Shown piece after piece: positions 27,243 to 40,150 of a DNA stretch of 64,000 nt. The notes beneath the pieces are model-generated. The model was not told where the DNA came from, searched no databases, and was given only the letters and a program-made list of their open reading frames with translations. Each line of letters starts with the position of its first letter. Position 1 is the first letter of the stretch. The translations under genes and the position numbers were made by a program. This DNA is from Myoxocephalus aenaeus (taxonomy: Eukaryota > Chordata > Actinopteri > Perciformes > Cottidae): contig JBAMJR010000065.1 of NCBI GenBank assembly GCA_038501785.1, positions 7,616,501 to 7,680,500 of the forward strand, written 5' to 3'.

Positions 27243-29635
27243 TTCTTCTCCCCCTTTTATCTCCAAGGCGTGTTTGTCTCATGGCCTTATTCATTTGTGT
27301 TTATTTATTCCTCTTGTGCTGCGGCTTTTGTGTTGAAATTAATTTAATTCCGCCACAGTTCTAGTTCAGAACTTGCGTTCGTGCCTAATTAAACTGTAAT
27401 GAATCACAGAAAGCTGAGCCGGGGACGGCTTTGCTGACGTCATCAGGGCGCTGTGTGTTGGATTCAGGCTCCTAAATAGAACACATAACGCCGCATTTCA
27501 AAGTCTTCCCCTAAATGGAGCCAGAAGAGGATTTCAGACCGTCCCGTCTCGACCTACACGGCCAATAAAACACTTGATACCGCGTACAGATAATAACACT
27601 TGGCAAAGCAGCACCTTCTTGCCAGCCTACATTCCAATAAATCAGTTCTTAACACTCCATTTCTCCTCAGATGCACATTAATGACTGAGAAACTGGCTCT
27701 GAATCAAACCGGAGTGTTTAAGCTCCGAGCGCAGGCGTCTCACGGTGAAGCGTAGGCAGACATTTTGGCACTTTTCATTAAAGGTCGACTCCATCCGCCT
27801 GTTTTTCAGGAGGGTGTTTCAAATGGCAAAGCCCACTCAGCCGTTGCCCAGATGCAGTTATGTAGGTTACGGAGCTGACGCACGGAGGAGAAGGAATGTA
27901 CTGCTGTGGACAGGGGCAGCAGGAACACTTACTTTAGACACCTTAAGAGCTGCAGTTCAAGAATGTTTTCATCGCTTTACTTTGCCGTCAGACAGCCCGT
28001 TCTGCCGTTATGTCACTTTCTCCTTTGACAGTACTGTCGTTGTAACTTGCAGATCACGGGAGTCGCTTGTCTAGCAGTTTGTGTGTGTTATTGTGTGACT
28101 TTCTGAGGCTACACCCACACTAATAAATATCTGTCCACACGGTAACCTTTGACATCTCCTCAGAAAATACTGCGGAGGAAGAACGGCAATGGACGAAAAA
28201 GAGGGACCGGAGATTCCTTTGCTTTCGGCGGGCTAAGAGGTGTATATGCAGAAACGCAAGGGCACATGGGAAAAAGGTTCCAGAAGAGGTTGTGAAAATT
28301 AGCATTGTGACGCTAAAACATACGTAATTTGACCAAAATGTTAATGTCTGGCTTTAAAGACATAAATAACACCACTGTGAGGCTACAAAATGATAGAAAC
28401 CCATAAAAAAAATCATAATAATGGACTTTAAATATGCAGTTTTCTATCTATACTATAACCCCAATGTCAAATCTGGTACAATAAACAGCTCGACAGGAAC
28501 AGTTGCCAACCGTTTGGAGAAACTTTCAACATATGAAAAATAGGCAGAGCAAACAGTGAAACGATGCACACCGAAATAAATTATTATTCAATATTGTTTT
28601 GCATTAGTGTTATCTAAATGTTGCTGTCTAGCACCTTGATAAGTCAAAATATAAGGCAGCCATGTTTTAATTTTTCGGCTGACCAAAAGCTGATGCTTAC
28701 GTCAATCTTTGCCGTATTAATGTGAAGAAAAATAACAACATATACGTTCTGCGTTCTGCCGACGGGGATCCCGGCGTCGCTATAAGCTGCGGGACACATG
28801 CAGCGCCGAACCTCGGTTACAATCGCCTGTCACCTCGACACATTGTTGATGTCTCTCAGGGAAATAACAACTAAAAAAATCACACATTAAGTTTTGAGTC
28901 TGGAGAAATGACCAAAAGGCTTAAAAAAGATGAGCGGGAAGCGAAGCGTTAAAAAAATGAAGCCACGTGTTGAGACTCTCTACCCTGGTGCAGATGACTG
29001 AGCATCACCCACTTCCTGCCAGCCTCACCACGACCTTTGAACTCTGTCCGCATGCATGCGGAACGGAGATAAATGCTCGAAAGCCCATTTTAGACCATTT
29101 TTATTGAGGCAAAGTTACTGCACGGCTGCTTGTGTTTACACACAACGTGAGACCTTTTCTGCTTCACAAAACATGTGTTTATTATGATTTTCTTTGGTGT
29201 TGTTTGTCTCATAACGACAAGCTTTTACATTATTTTTTTTGCACACGTTCCCTCTCATTCTCCTCCAGAGATTTGCCTTTCAAACAAACGGCTAATCTCT
29301 CGAGGAAATGTGCAAATGGCACAAAGTGAGACTGAGCAGATTGCGATAGCGGTGCAGCGGGCGGCTGTTCGTGTGGAATGTTAAGAGGCAAGCGGCACAC
29401 ACACACTTCTGCACACACACACACACACACACATATTTATTGGAACAAAATCTCTCTCTCTCTGCGCCGCTTCAAACTAATTATGTCGGAGGAAGATGTC
29501 ATCTCTAGCGAAGAAAAACTAATTTTGAATAGAACAAATTATGAACCTGTCCCAATTGACCCGCACTATGACCTTTGAACCCTCGTCATGTACAGTATAT
29601 GCTTCACTTCTTTCTTTTTGACACCACGATAAAAA

Positions 29636-29812
29636 ACTAAAGTATCCTTTATTAATCCTCTTGGGGAAATTGGTCTATGCATTTAACCCATCCTTAGTAT
29701 TAAAGAGCAGTGTGCTGCCGTGAGGAGTGCTGCTCAAGGACACTACGACATGTAAACTATGGGGAGACCAAGGCTACCTTGTGGGTTCAGAACGACCACT
29801 CTCCCGATGAGC
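29636..29812. mobile_element. Fish interspersed repeat fragment
   Basis: Contains TATCCTTTATTAATCCTCTT then GGGGAAATTGG, AGCAGTGTGCTGCC, GCTCAAGGACACTACGACAT and a GGGTTCAGAACGACC segment. This order is familiar from a common fish interspersed repeat in which a poor 'gggttcgaa' box follows. The family is not assigned. The GCTACA minisatellite starts directly at its right edge. Confidence 0.55.
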
Positions 29813-30655
29813 AACATGAGCTACAGGCTACATGAGCTACATGAGCTACATGAGCTACAGGCTACATGAGCTACATGAGCTACATGAGCTACAGGCTACA
29901 TGAGCTACAGGCTACATGAGCGACATGAGCTACAGGCTACATGAGCAGCATGAGCTACAGGCTACATGAGCTACATGAACTACAGGCTACATGAGCTACA
30001 GATACAGGCTACATGAGCTACATGAGCTACATGAGCTACATGAGCTACACGCTACATTAACTACACAAGCTACATGAACTACAGGCTACATGAGCTACAT
30101 GAGCTACAGGCTACATGAGCAGCATGAGCTACAGGCTACATGAGCTACATGAACTACAGGCTACATGAGCTACAGATACAGGCTACATGAGCTACATGAG
30201 CTACAGGCTACATGAGCTACAGATACAGGCTACATGAGCTACATGAGCTACAGGCTACATGAGCTACATGAGCTACATGAACTACAGGCTACATGAACTA
30301 CACAAGCTACATGAACTACAGGCTACATGAGCTACATGAGCAACAGCTACATGAGCTACATGAGCTACATGAACTATAGGCTACATGAGCTACATTAACT
30401 ATAGGCTACATGAGCTACAGGCTACATGAGCTACATGAGCTACAGGCTACATGAGCTACATGAGCAACAGCTACATGAGCTACATGAGCTACAGGCTACA
30501 TGAGCTACATTAACTATAGGCTACGTGAGCTACATTAACTATAGGCTACATGAGCAACAGCTACATGAGCTACATGAGCTACAGGCTACATGAGCTACAT
30601 GAGCAACAGCTACATGAGCTACATGAGCTACATGAGCTACATGCTACATGAGCTA
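29813..30655. repeat. GCTACATGA minisatellite
   Basis: Tandem 9-bp units CTACATGAG interleaved with a 7-bp CTACAGG unit, producing composite blocks such as GCTACATGAGCTACAGGCTA. Longer blocks repeat (for example 29,935-30,015 and 30,110-30,185), so higher-order duplication has occurred. Confidence 0.94.
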
Positions 30656-32593
30656 CGTTACAGGCCGACAGCGGTGCATGGACTACTCGGCGAGATCTCA
30701 AAGATCCTCATTTCCACACAAGAAACGCCGAGCAGACGGGCAGACGGAGCACTTAACGAGCACCGAGATATATATGACGCCCTCCCTCCCCCCTGCGGCC
30801 GGTCGATAAACAACTTGTGGAAGTGAGTCATCGCCAGGGCTCTCACCCTCCTCCTCCTCCTCCTCCTCCTCCTCCTCCTCGCCCGTCAAAGTGCTGAGGC
30901 AGGGCTCGCTGCAGGACGGACACGGAGAGCATTCCACTCAGACACAAGTGGCCGGCGAGTCCATCTCGTCTCATTGATCTGCTCATCACCGGATCCCAGA
31001 AATGTGACGGAGGCCCGATTCCCTAATGGGCCCGTCTGCTGGGTGCAGATGGACGGGCCCCTCGTCCTCTCGTTGTCGGCTAATCGGCGCGCCACAATGC
31101 CATAATACATACATTTCCCCCTCAGCCTCTCTCCTCCATCTACCTTCCCATAAGGGGACGGGGCGAGTGCTGCGGTTATGGTTAAGTGTTGCAGTTATGG
31201 TTATGCACATACATTCATAATCCAACGTATGGCCCCTTTGAGGCACCAGCAGCACTAGCAGCGCCAGCAATTTGTTTCCACACACACTCTGCCCACAACT
31301 ATAGATCATTGCATTTGGATAGCCTCGTACAGTTTATTGACTTTAATAGTCCCGGCAATATTCCATTCTGCTGAAGTAATATATTAAAAGAAACCAAAGA
31401 GGAAAAAAAGAAAAGCCTGCTCTGTCTCTACTGATGATATCTTCCCTCAATATATTGAAAAGGTGCAGATAAGATCAGCCCAATCAATCATGGAGGGGAG
31501 TAATATATATATTTGTTTCTCCCCTCGTACACAAATGCAACATCGGTTAATCTTTGGAACAAATCAGCAATATTCAAGTCGAGTTATTAAAGTAAAACCT
31601 ACATAATAATATGGGCTTTAACTAACTGGAAAATGACCGTTATGAACTATCTTATTTATGAATCATTATTATTAAACCCAGGTGTTGTAGCTCAATACTG
31701 TTTTGGTACCAAACAAAATGTGTTTGTAGCATAACGGTTTTAAAAATGTAATTTAAAAACCACAATTTGCATTTTTTTAACTAAGAAACTTTAATTTTAC
31801 AATGTAATATGAGTTTAAATATCATTAACTATGGTAATAGATAATAATGTAATAGTTTGAATGGCCTATTACTCTAGTTTTGGGGGGGTTTTGCGTTACT
31901 TTTTGCGTTTGAAAGTTAAACAGGTCATAATTCCCTCTTTAATATCAATTGCATATTGCTCTAAAAACATCTCCTTCAACAACATCACCCTGTTTTACTG
32001 ATTATAGCGCTTGAACGCATCGTAATACAACTCAATGCGACCTCCATTAGCGTTAGCTGTTAGCTGTTGGCTGTTAGCTGTTAGCTGTTAGCTCTGTTAC
32101 TTAGCCAGGCTGTTAAATGCTAACGGTAGCTAGCTCTGCTCCGGCCAATTTCAACCCAGATGTGTTGTTTGTAAAGTCAGATTATTTAGTGCTCAGGATT
32201 TTGTGCTATCGGAAATCCCTGATAAGAGGAATCAAAGTTCATGGAGGGATGTGAGAAAACATGAACATAAACAGAGGAACAGCTGAACAAATAAATCTAA
32301 TTTTGTGCAGGATAAATGTGTCCTATCATGTTATTCATCGTGTGACCCCCTCAAATGTATTTTGTGACCCCCCTGAAGTGCGGATTACAAGACTTTTCGC
32401 CCCCAATTTGTGTGTCTTTGACAGATTTCTTTGATCTGAGACTAAAACCCGGCAGTTGGCTCAGAATCCGCGGCGCGGGGCGGGAAGACGGAGAGAGGCG
32501 GCTGAGTTATTTTATTCATACGTCACATGAGTCATGAAGCAGGCTGCATGGGGAATGAAAGGGAGATGGAGTGACATAATAAAGACACACAAC

Positions 32594-32625
<32 letters not shown>

Positions 32626-32835
32626 AGGGGAGATGGTGTTGATACATCTCTATTATATAAATACATATATAGATATGTCTCAATAGAGCACTGTGGTAAA
32701 TGCAGGTCAGTTGCAACTATATTCCAAATATTCCAACTATTTGAATGCCAAATTATAGTTATGATTCTGCAATTTGCAGGTTAGAAACTATATATGTATG
32801 CTATATAGTAGAGTTTATTATAATACACTTCTGTG
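30656..32835. other. Intergenic, no gene recognised
   Basis: A (CCT)n tract lies at 30,847-30,880 and a (GA)n tract at 32,600-32,621. The 30,890-31,130 part is GC-richer and repeat-free. No exon is recognisable. Confidence 0.5.
30847..30880. repeat. (CTC)n microsatellite
   Basis: Eleven tandem CTC trinucleotides, a pure pyrimidine strand. Confidence 0.95.
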
Positions 32836-32920
32836 TTCTTCTTCTTCTTCTTCTTCTTCTTCTTCTTCTTCTTCTTCTTCTTCTTCTTCTTCTTCTTCTT
32901 CTTCTTCTTCTTCTTCTTCT
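32836..32920. repeat. (TTC)n microsatellite
   Basis: About 28 tandem TTC triplets without interruption, giving leucine or lysine homopolymer frames that are not genes. Confidence 0.97.
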
Positions 32921-33834
32921 GATTAATGGCACCCAACTGGACAATTAGCGCCACCAACTGTTTAACCCGATGCACCCAACTCCTCCTAATATTTACATAT
33001 ACAGTTGTGGATGGAAGCAACATTAATTAGAGTTATTATTTTGCAGATTTTTCGGGGAAATGTGAGCTATATTTGGGGTGAAAACGTCACGAATGCCCGT
33101 GGCATCGCCTAGCTAATCCTTCAGATCGTCATAAAGGAGTGGGAGTTATGAAAACCAACAACTGAACTGTACAGCGTAGGATTTAAAGTTTGATGCCAGG
33201 CGTTTTCTCCAGGCCGTGAGCTGCAGGTAATCGTTCCTCCATGGACGTATGTGCTGGAGGAGGTAATGGGAGAGATGCTCACTGCAGACTGACCCGGATG
33301 CTCCTCACGAATCAGCCAAGCACTCAGAAAAAAAAAAATCACTGTGAATAATTTCTTAATGCTTTCACAGAGGAAGAAAGAGGGACGGGGGGGGAGAGGA
33401 GGAGGAAGAAGCTAGAAGAAGAGGAGGACAGAGATGTAGGGAAAAGTTGAAATGGATGATAGCGAGACGGAGAGCAAATAAGAACTGAGACAAAGAGGAA
33501 GAGGAGCGTGACGATGCATGAAGTCAGAGTAAAGAGCTGTGTCCGCCGTCCTGGAATCCTGCTGCAGTCCCGTCTACATTATTCATCATCAGGGTGACTT
33601 TCAGAGATCATCATTTACATGCCGTCGCCTATGAATTATTAAAATAATGACTTGTGGGGTCTGATAATCCATAAAGGAAAGGGGAGGAGCTCCCTGAGAG
33701 GAAACGTTAAATTAAATAAATAGAGGTCAATCACAAGTTACTTGTGTTTGGGTGAAAATAATCACGTTTGTCACTTGACGTGTACGTGGCGTTAGTTAAA
33801 GGGCCGGTGTGTAGATACAGTAGATAGATGGATG

Positions 33835-33883
<49 letters not shown>

Positions 33884-34252
33884 TCCTTACGTGGACTCTG
33901 TCGCTCTTTACACTACGATATACGCTCACGATGACTCGGGCTATTTATGAATTAAGGTGCATTATTAGTACGAACGGTGAATGAGAACATGGCTGCACTG
34001 AGTGTTGATCACACACACTCACACACACACATGCACACGCAAACTCACACACACACGGCACTGATGAGTAGATTACAGGTATTGAATCATAACATCAACA
34101 CTGTGGAGCTGAGCGATCTGAAGATGGAGGCTCGATGAGGAAGGAAAGAACGACGAGATCTGAGGTCATGTTGTTTCTAATCGCTTCTTAATGAGGTTCA
34201 GTGATTACGCTCCTAATGACAGAGAGCCCTATATGAAGGAGAGAAGACAACA
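32921..34252. other. Intergenic, no gene recognised
   Basis: A short GATA run lies at 33,821-33,883. The 33,540-33,700 segment is repeat-free with ATTATTC, ATTAAAATAAT and TCATCATC words but has no coding signal. Confidence 0.5.
33821..33883. repeat. (GATA)n microsatellite
   Basis: About 14 tandem GATA units with two GATG units at the left. Confidence 0.96.
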
Positions 34253-34256
34253 ATGA

Positions 34257-34287
34257 ATCTCTCTCTCTCTTCTCTCTCTCTCTCATA

Positions 34288-34361
<74 letters not shown>
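34257..34361. repeat. (CT)n followed by (TA)n microsatellite
   Basis: An imperfect CT run (34,257-34,295) passes directly into about 32 TA units (34,296-34,361). Confidence 0.96.
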
Positions 34362-34363
<2 letters not shown>

Positions 34364-34674
34364 TCTTTAAACTGGTGCTATAATAAAGCCATTAAATGTC
34401 ACATCCCCCAAAAAACTAATAAAACCGTCACAGTAATGAATAAACGTGCTGGTCCAAAGCAGCTTCCATTCATCTGTCCACAAGTGTAAACACATGAATA
34501 AATAAGCATTAAAATCACCTCCATATTACCAACAACAACAACTGATAGAGTTTCTTTACATGTCGCTGTCCGGCTCCCAGTCAGTTTCTCTCCAAACATT
34601 CTCATCAGCCGGAGAAAAGCCTGAAATCTAGCGAGCGCTGGAGAAACAGTCCACATAAGGTATTGTTAGCATTG

Positions 34675-34675
<1 letters not shown>

Positions 34676-34729
<54 letters not shown>
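34676..34729. repeat. (TA)n microsatellite
   Basis: About 26 TA units interrupted by one TACATA. Confidence 0.95.
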
Positions 34730-35136
34730 CTACTGCCGTGCACACATAACTTATGCTGCAGGCCATATAAAGTACATTTCATGAAGACGCAGCAGGTTGT
34801 TATTATAAACTAGATCCAGGTGTGAGACGATGTAATCTCACTTCAGCTGTGATGTATATTCTGGTTCCTGTTGCTGAGCACAATCTCAGCCCGGTGCTCT
34901 GAGATGTTCCTGTTGGCCATCTGCTGTATAACACATTCAAATGCATTGCTGTTAATGGATGCTAGTCATAAAATACAAAAAATAAAAACCACAAACATCT
35001 CTGGCTGCTTTCCAATAACTGAATAGCAGATTGATGTTGCAGTGAACACATTTAAAATATTGCAACTATTTTGGGGTCTGTACTTAACGGAGTTTAAAGA
35101 TACGCACACAGGATCAAAAGGTTTTTAGCACTTTAA

Positions 35137-35770
35137 GAATTAAGGAATAGTCCTTTTTGTTATTGATTAATGGAAAAGAATATATCAACTAAAAACCGGT
35201 AGCACTTTATAATAACTACACGCTATTTAGCATTAGCAGACCATGAATAAACACGTAATTAATCATTTATAAAGCATTGTTCCAACATGAACACTCATTA
35301 GTATGCAATTCATAAATTCACAGTTATAAATGTTGCATTCTTGATTAATAAGCTTGACTATTAAGTGTTTCATGATTGGGTTTTCATACTTTATAAATGA
35401 TGGATTGCCCATTTTTAAATGAAATATTAAGGATTTATAGATGATTAATCATCATTTATAAAGTGTTAGTAAATGATCAAAAACATTTTTAAATGTCATT
35501 TATTTATACATATAATGATTTAGATATGCACTTTATAAACGTGTTTTAATTAACATGATTAATTCAGTAGTTACTACTCGTTAGTTAAGTATTAGTTAAG
35601 TATGTTCTGTGACCTCATCTAAAGTGAAGACTATCTATGCTTCATAAATGATGTGTTTATTCATGCTTTACTAATGCTAAATAGTGTGTAGTTATTATAA
35701 AGTGCTACCGGTTTTTAGTTGATATATTCTTTTCCATTAATCAATAACAAAAAGGACTATTCCTTAATTC
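35137..35770. mobile_element. Long-terminal-inverted-repeat element (MITE-like)
   Basis: A 634-bp inverted repeat. The left arm starts GAATTAAGGAATAGTCC at 35,137 and the right arm ends with its exact complement at 35,770. The arms match perfectly for about 87 bases and remain similar for about 120, including CCGGTAGCACTTTATAATAA and CTATTTAGCATTAG. The interior is AT-rich, has many TTTATAAA words and no coding frame. It is typical of a non-autonomous DNA transposon, but no clear target duplication was found at the outer edges, so superfamily is unassigned. Confidence 0.8.
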
Positions 35771-36695
35771 CCACTGTAGTTTAAGTCCCACTGAGACCGG
35801 GTGGAGGGCGTGAGTCAGCGGTTCAGGATGAAACATCTGTTTAACACAGTGAGCTCTGAATAAAAACCACATGCCTCCACCAGGAAGCCAATTAAGCGTC
35901 ATTAAAAGCAGTGACATCCAACCGCTCGTTGCATTAAAAAGTTGTGTGACAGACGTGGCATCGGTTTCTTCGTATTTATAAAGCCTTTAATGGCGATGGC
36001 CCTTCAAGTGATTGGCTAATACTAAAGGCCTATTGTGGCCGAAATAGGAATTACATCAACAAACATTTAGATTATTTATTTTTTTCACCTGTTTTCAAAG
36101 AAAAAGAAAAAACCTTTTCATCCGACTGTTTTTAATCCATAAACACAAGAGAGAGAGACAGATTTTTCACCACTTCTCCGGGTTCCTTCAGCAAAAGACT
36201 GTCCTTCAATAAATAAACCACTCAGAGGGCCTTCTCTTGAGAGAATACACCTGATTGTATGGTTTTCACAGAAGTCTGCAGTCAGAAATAAATACAATTA
36301 TTCATGTTATCTTACTCAGAAGAAGAGATATCACTTGTTCTCATGATCTTATTCAATAAAAGACTCTCTTTTTTAAGTTTGAATGCAACAATTGCCCAAA
36401 GTTCAAAGTAGAAGCATCTCCTCTAGTAATTTCCAGGACTCATGGCCTTAGGCAGCAGCTGTCAATGAGACGCTAATAAGACGCATTCAATTTGACGTTG
36501 AAGGTCTCCAACGCCTGAGCGGCTTGATTCAAAAAGAGACGGTACAGTATGGATTCAATTATTAATATCCAACATATTCACCCCGTTGGAGAGGATGTTC
36601 TTCACCAGGGAAGCTCTGAACTTTTGTCACTCGACGCAAAGCGAGATTAACTTTGCAACAGCAATATATACATATGAGATACACTGTATATATAT
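35771..36695. other. Intergenic, no gene recognised
   Basis: AT-rich single-copy-looking DNA. The 35,800-36,060 part has TTAAT and CATTAAAAG words. Nothing else is supportable. Confidence 0.5.
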
Positions 36696-36891
36696 GAGAT
36701 AAGATGGCCTCAGTTGTTCTGCAAGATGCCGTCTTTGCACCGGTTCAAGATAACCTATTATATATATATATGAGGGAGAGAAAGAGAGAGAGAGGGAGAG
36801 AGAGGGAGGGAGAGAGAGAAGATGAGTCACACGTTATCTTGAACCGGTGCAAAGACGGCATCTTGCAGAACAACTGAGGCCATCTTATCTC
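36696..36891. repeat. 59-bp perfect inverted repeat (hairpin)
   Basis: The left arm 36,696-36,754 (starting GAGATAAGATGGCCTCAG) is the exact reverse complement of 36,833-36,891. The loop of 78 bases is a TA run followed by a GA-rich purine tract. The outer end of the right arm, CATCTTATCTC, is the sequence from which the neighbouring pentamer satellite continues. Confidence 0.92.
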
Positions 36892-38452
36892 ATCTCATCT
36901 CATTTTATCTCATCTCATTTTATCTCATCTTGTCTCATCTTATCTCATCTCATCTCATCTCATTTTATCTCATCTGGTCTCATCTTATCTCATCTCATCT
37001 TGTCTCATCTTATCTCATCTAATTTTATATCATCTCATCTCGTCTTGTCTAATCTCATTTTATCTCATCTTGTCTTATCTTGACTCATCTTATCTCATCT
37101 TGTCTCATCTTATCTCATCTTGTCTCATTTTATCTCATCTCATTTTATTTCATCTCATCTTGTCTCATCTCATTTTGTCTAATCTCATCTCATTTTATCT
37201 CATCTCATCTCATCTTGTCTCATCTCATCTTATCTCATCTTGTCTCATCTTGACTCATCTTATCTCATCTTATCTCATCTCATTTTATCCCATCTTATCT
37301 CATTTGATCTCATCTCATTTGATCTCATCTCATCTTGTCTCATCTTATCTCATCTCATCTCATCCCATTTTATCTCATTTTATTTCATCTCATCTTGTCT
37401 CAATTTATCTCATCTTATTTTATCTCATCTTATCTCATCTTGTCTCATCTCATCTTGTCTTATCTTATCTCATCTTATCTCATCTTGTCTCATCTCATCT
37501 CATCTCATCTTATCTCATCCCATTTTATCTCATTTTATTTCATCTCATCTTGTCTCAATTTATCTCATCTTATTTTATCTCATCTTATCTCATCTTGTCT
37601 CATCTTATCTCATCTTGTCTCATCTTATCTCATCTTGTCTCATCTCATCTTATCTCATATCATCTTATCTCATATCATTTTATCTCATCTCATCTTATCT
37701 CATCTTGTCTCATCTCATCTTATCTCGTCTCATCTCATCTTGTCTCGTCTCATCTCATCTCATCTTGTCTCATCTTATCTCATCTTGTCTCATCTTATCT
37801 TATCTTGTCTTGTCTCATCTCATCTTATCTCATCTCATCTTGTCTCATCTTCTCTCATCTCATCTTGTCTCATCTCATCTTATCTCATTTTATCTCATCT
37901 CGTCTCATCTTGTCTCATCTAATCTTATCTCATCTCATCTTGTCTCATCTTGTCTCATCTTGTCTCATCTCATCTTATCTCGTATTGTCTCATCTCATCT
38001 CATCTTATCTCATCTTGTCTTGTCTCATTTTATCTCATCTCGTCTCATCTTGTCTCATCTAATCTTATCTCATCTCATTTTATCTCATCTTGTCTCATCT
38101 TGTCTCATCTCATCTCATCTCATCTTGTCTCATCTTATCTCATTTTATCTCATCTTGTCTCATCTAATCTTATCTCGTCTTGTCTCATCTCCTCTTATCT
38201 CATCTTGTCTTGTCTCATCTCATCTTGTCTCATCTTATCTCATTTTATCTCATCTTGTCTCATCTAATCTTATCTCGTCTTGTCTCATCTCCTCTTATCT
38301 CATCTTGTCTTGTCTCATCTCATCTCATTTTATCTCATCTTATCTCATTTTATCTCATCTTGTCTCATCTAATCTTATCTCGTCTTGTCTCATCTCATCT
38401 CATCTTATCTCGTCTTGTCTCATCTTATCTCATCTCATCTTGTCTTGTCTTT
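36881..38452. repeat. TCTCA/TCTTG pentanucleotide satellite
   Basis: About 1.57 kb of tandem pentamers: TCTCA, TCTTA, TCTTG and TTTTA in varying order. Longer blocks of about 110 bp repeat (for example around 38,130-38,200 and 38,220-38,315). Long Ser/Leu/Ile-rich frames in all three plus frames are repeat by-products. Confidence 0.96.
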
Positions 38453-39626
38453 GGAAAAAAAAGAAAGAAAAAGAAAGAAGAAGTTTATCATTAATTACTA
38501 ATCAAAGTGGACAAAGTGGTGTTATTTATCTTCCTGCTCTCCTTTGAGCAAAGAACTCAGTTATTTATAGAAACTTGTATTTGAGTATTTAAATGTGCGG
38601 CTAGATTATATGTATTTGATAACTTGAGTTGCTTTGCCGATTCAGCTTAAGAACACAAAATAATTAAATAATGATATTATTATATCAATGAGACAATTCC
38701 CCCAGGGTGAAATTCACAAGCTACCCAGCAGTATATACATTAATATATTAAATAGCTCCATCTTTACCAGCTGCAAAGCATTGATAAATATAATCCAGTT
38801 TACATTCTTCCAAAATGGGCCCTTCTGCAAAATGAGTACTTCAAATATACTATGAAGCAAAAATACTGTTGTACTTTAAATTCAGCAGCATGTTGACTGC
38901 AGGGCGTTTACCTGTAACTGAGTGTTTCTACACGGCAGTAGTTCTCGTTTCACCAGCGAGTGAAAGACCCAGATTGCATTCCTCCGTGCTCAGACCTGAT
39001 GGATGTGTTGTTCTCCACCCGGAACACTTACAGAGATTAAAAAGAGACTAAAAGGTCAGACGGATACCGGCGCGTCAGTCAGAGAGACGTATGTACGGCC
39101 GTGTGCCGTGTGTCTTCCCCACACCTCCAGACGTGTCCACAGCCTGAGCCTTCCTCTGGAGAGTAATTGTGTTTGTGGAGCAGATGAAATGATCCCGCAG
39201 GAGCCAGGAGACGACGATGTCATTCATCCAGATCCCAGAGTCACCCGACGCCTCAAAGAAACGTTCAATTACACATCAATTCTATTTAACCTTTAACAAC
39301 TGTAACTATAAAACCATTACACTGTTGTTTGTTTTGTCAGATCGTTGCACTATTGTTTAGTTCATTTAATATCATTCAATTTTTTTGTGTACATTGTATA
39401 TTTTTAATATTGCTTCTCTATTTGTCTGTCTGTCTGTCCATCCATCTGTCTGTCTGTCTGTTTGTTTATTTGACTCTAAAAACAGTGACATTTTTTATAT
39501 ATTGCATACAAATAAAATAAAAGAACAGAATCAGTCTTCAAACTACAGACCACTGCTTCTGCTTCTCAGCATCTTCTTCCTCCCTCTTCTTCCTCCCCCC
39601 CTCACAAAGTGAGACAATAAAACATT

Positions 39627-39670
39627 CACACTCTCACTCTCACTCACACCCACTCTCACACCCACACACT

Positions 39671-39728
<58 letters not shown>
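39627..39728. repeat. CACTCT / (CA)n compound microsatellite
   Basis: ACTCTC-type units pass into about 27 CA dinucleotides. Confidence 0.95.
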
Positions 39729-39736
<8 letters not shown>

Positions 39737-39799
39737 GTGTTGGGAAACAATAGAGTTGGCTGTCCTTGAAGAGAAGGGGAATAAAACCAAACAAAAAAA

Positions 39800-40150
39800 T
39801 AGCACAAAGCCAGCACTAAATGCTCAGTAAGCCCTAGGTAATTAATTAGGAGTGTTCAGATTTAGTCATGGCTTAATACCCGGCAGTGCGCTGCTAAATA
39901 GCTGTGGAGTGAAAGCTAATTAGGCCCGTCTGTGTTTTATTTATGACTGCATTTCTGGAGCGTCCTCTCAATTTAATGCCCGGCGAAAAGATATCACACC
40001 GCCGCCGGATTCAAACTCTGGACATCGATCATGAATCTTATCATCGAGGTGGAACGACTCCGTTAATAATGTGGAACAAGAGCAGCGTATGAATATTCAT
40101 GAGGCCCCGACGTGATGGGTCCCAGTGAGGCGCTGGGAGTTGGCTCCTGG
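39800..40150. promoter_or_regulatory. Candidate conserved non-coding element (homeodomain-site rich)
   Basis: Several TAATTA cores sit within about 100 bp (39,839-39,925), followed by GATATCACACCGCC, ATCGATCATGAATC and a TATGAATATTCATGAGG palindrome. There is no open frame of note and no repeat. Lying within 25 kb of wnt3, it could be a distal enhancer. This is inference from composition only. Confidence 0.3.

Larger units (their letters stand above)
25799..29635. other. Intergenic; CA runs and possible regulatory block at 27.34-27.48 kb
   Basis: CA microsatellites occupy 26,053-26,092, 26,221-26,286 and 27,157-27,242. The block 27,340-27,480 combines TTAATT cores, CTAATTAAAC and TGACGTCATCA (a CRE/AP-1-like palindrome) and could be a conserved element. 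A 109-codon plus-strand open frame at 27,745-28,074 is unrecognised. Confidence 0.45.

Noticed and set aside
29813..30655. Possible CRISPR-like array
   Set aside because: Units are contiguous minisatellite repeats without unique spacers, and the genome is eukaryotic.
36696..36891. Pre-microRNA hairpin
   Set aside because: Perfect 59-bp arms with a 78-base low-complexity loop do not resemble a microRNA precursor.
36847..38547. Several long Ser/Leu/Ile-rich frames up to 435 codons
   Set aside because: Pentamer satellite read in three frames; open only because the unit lacks stops.
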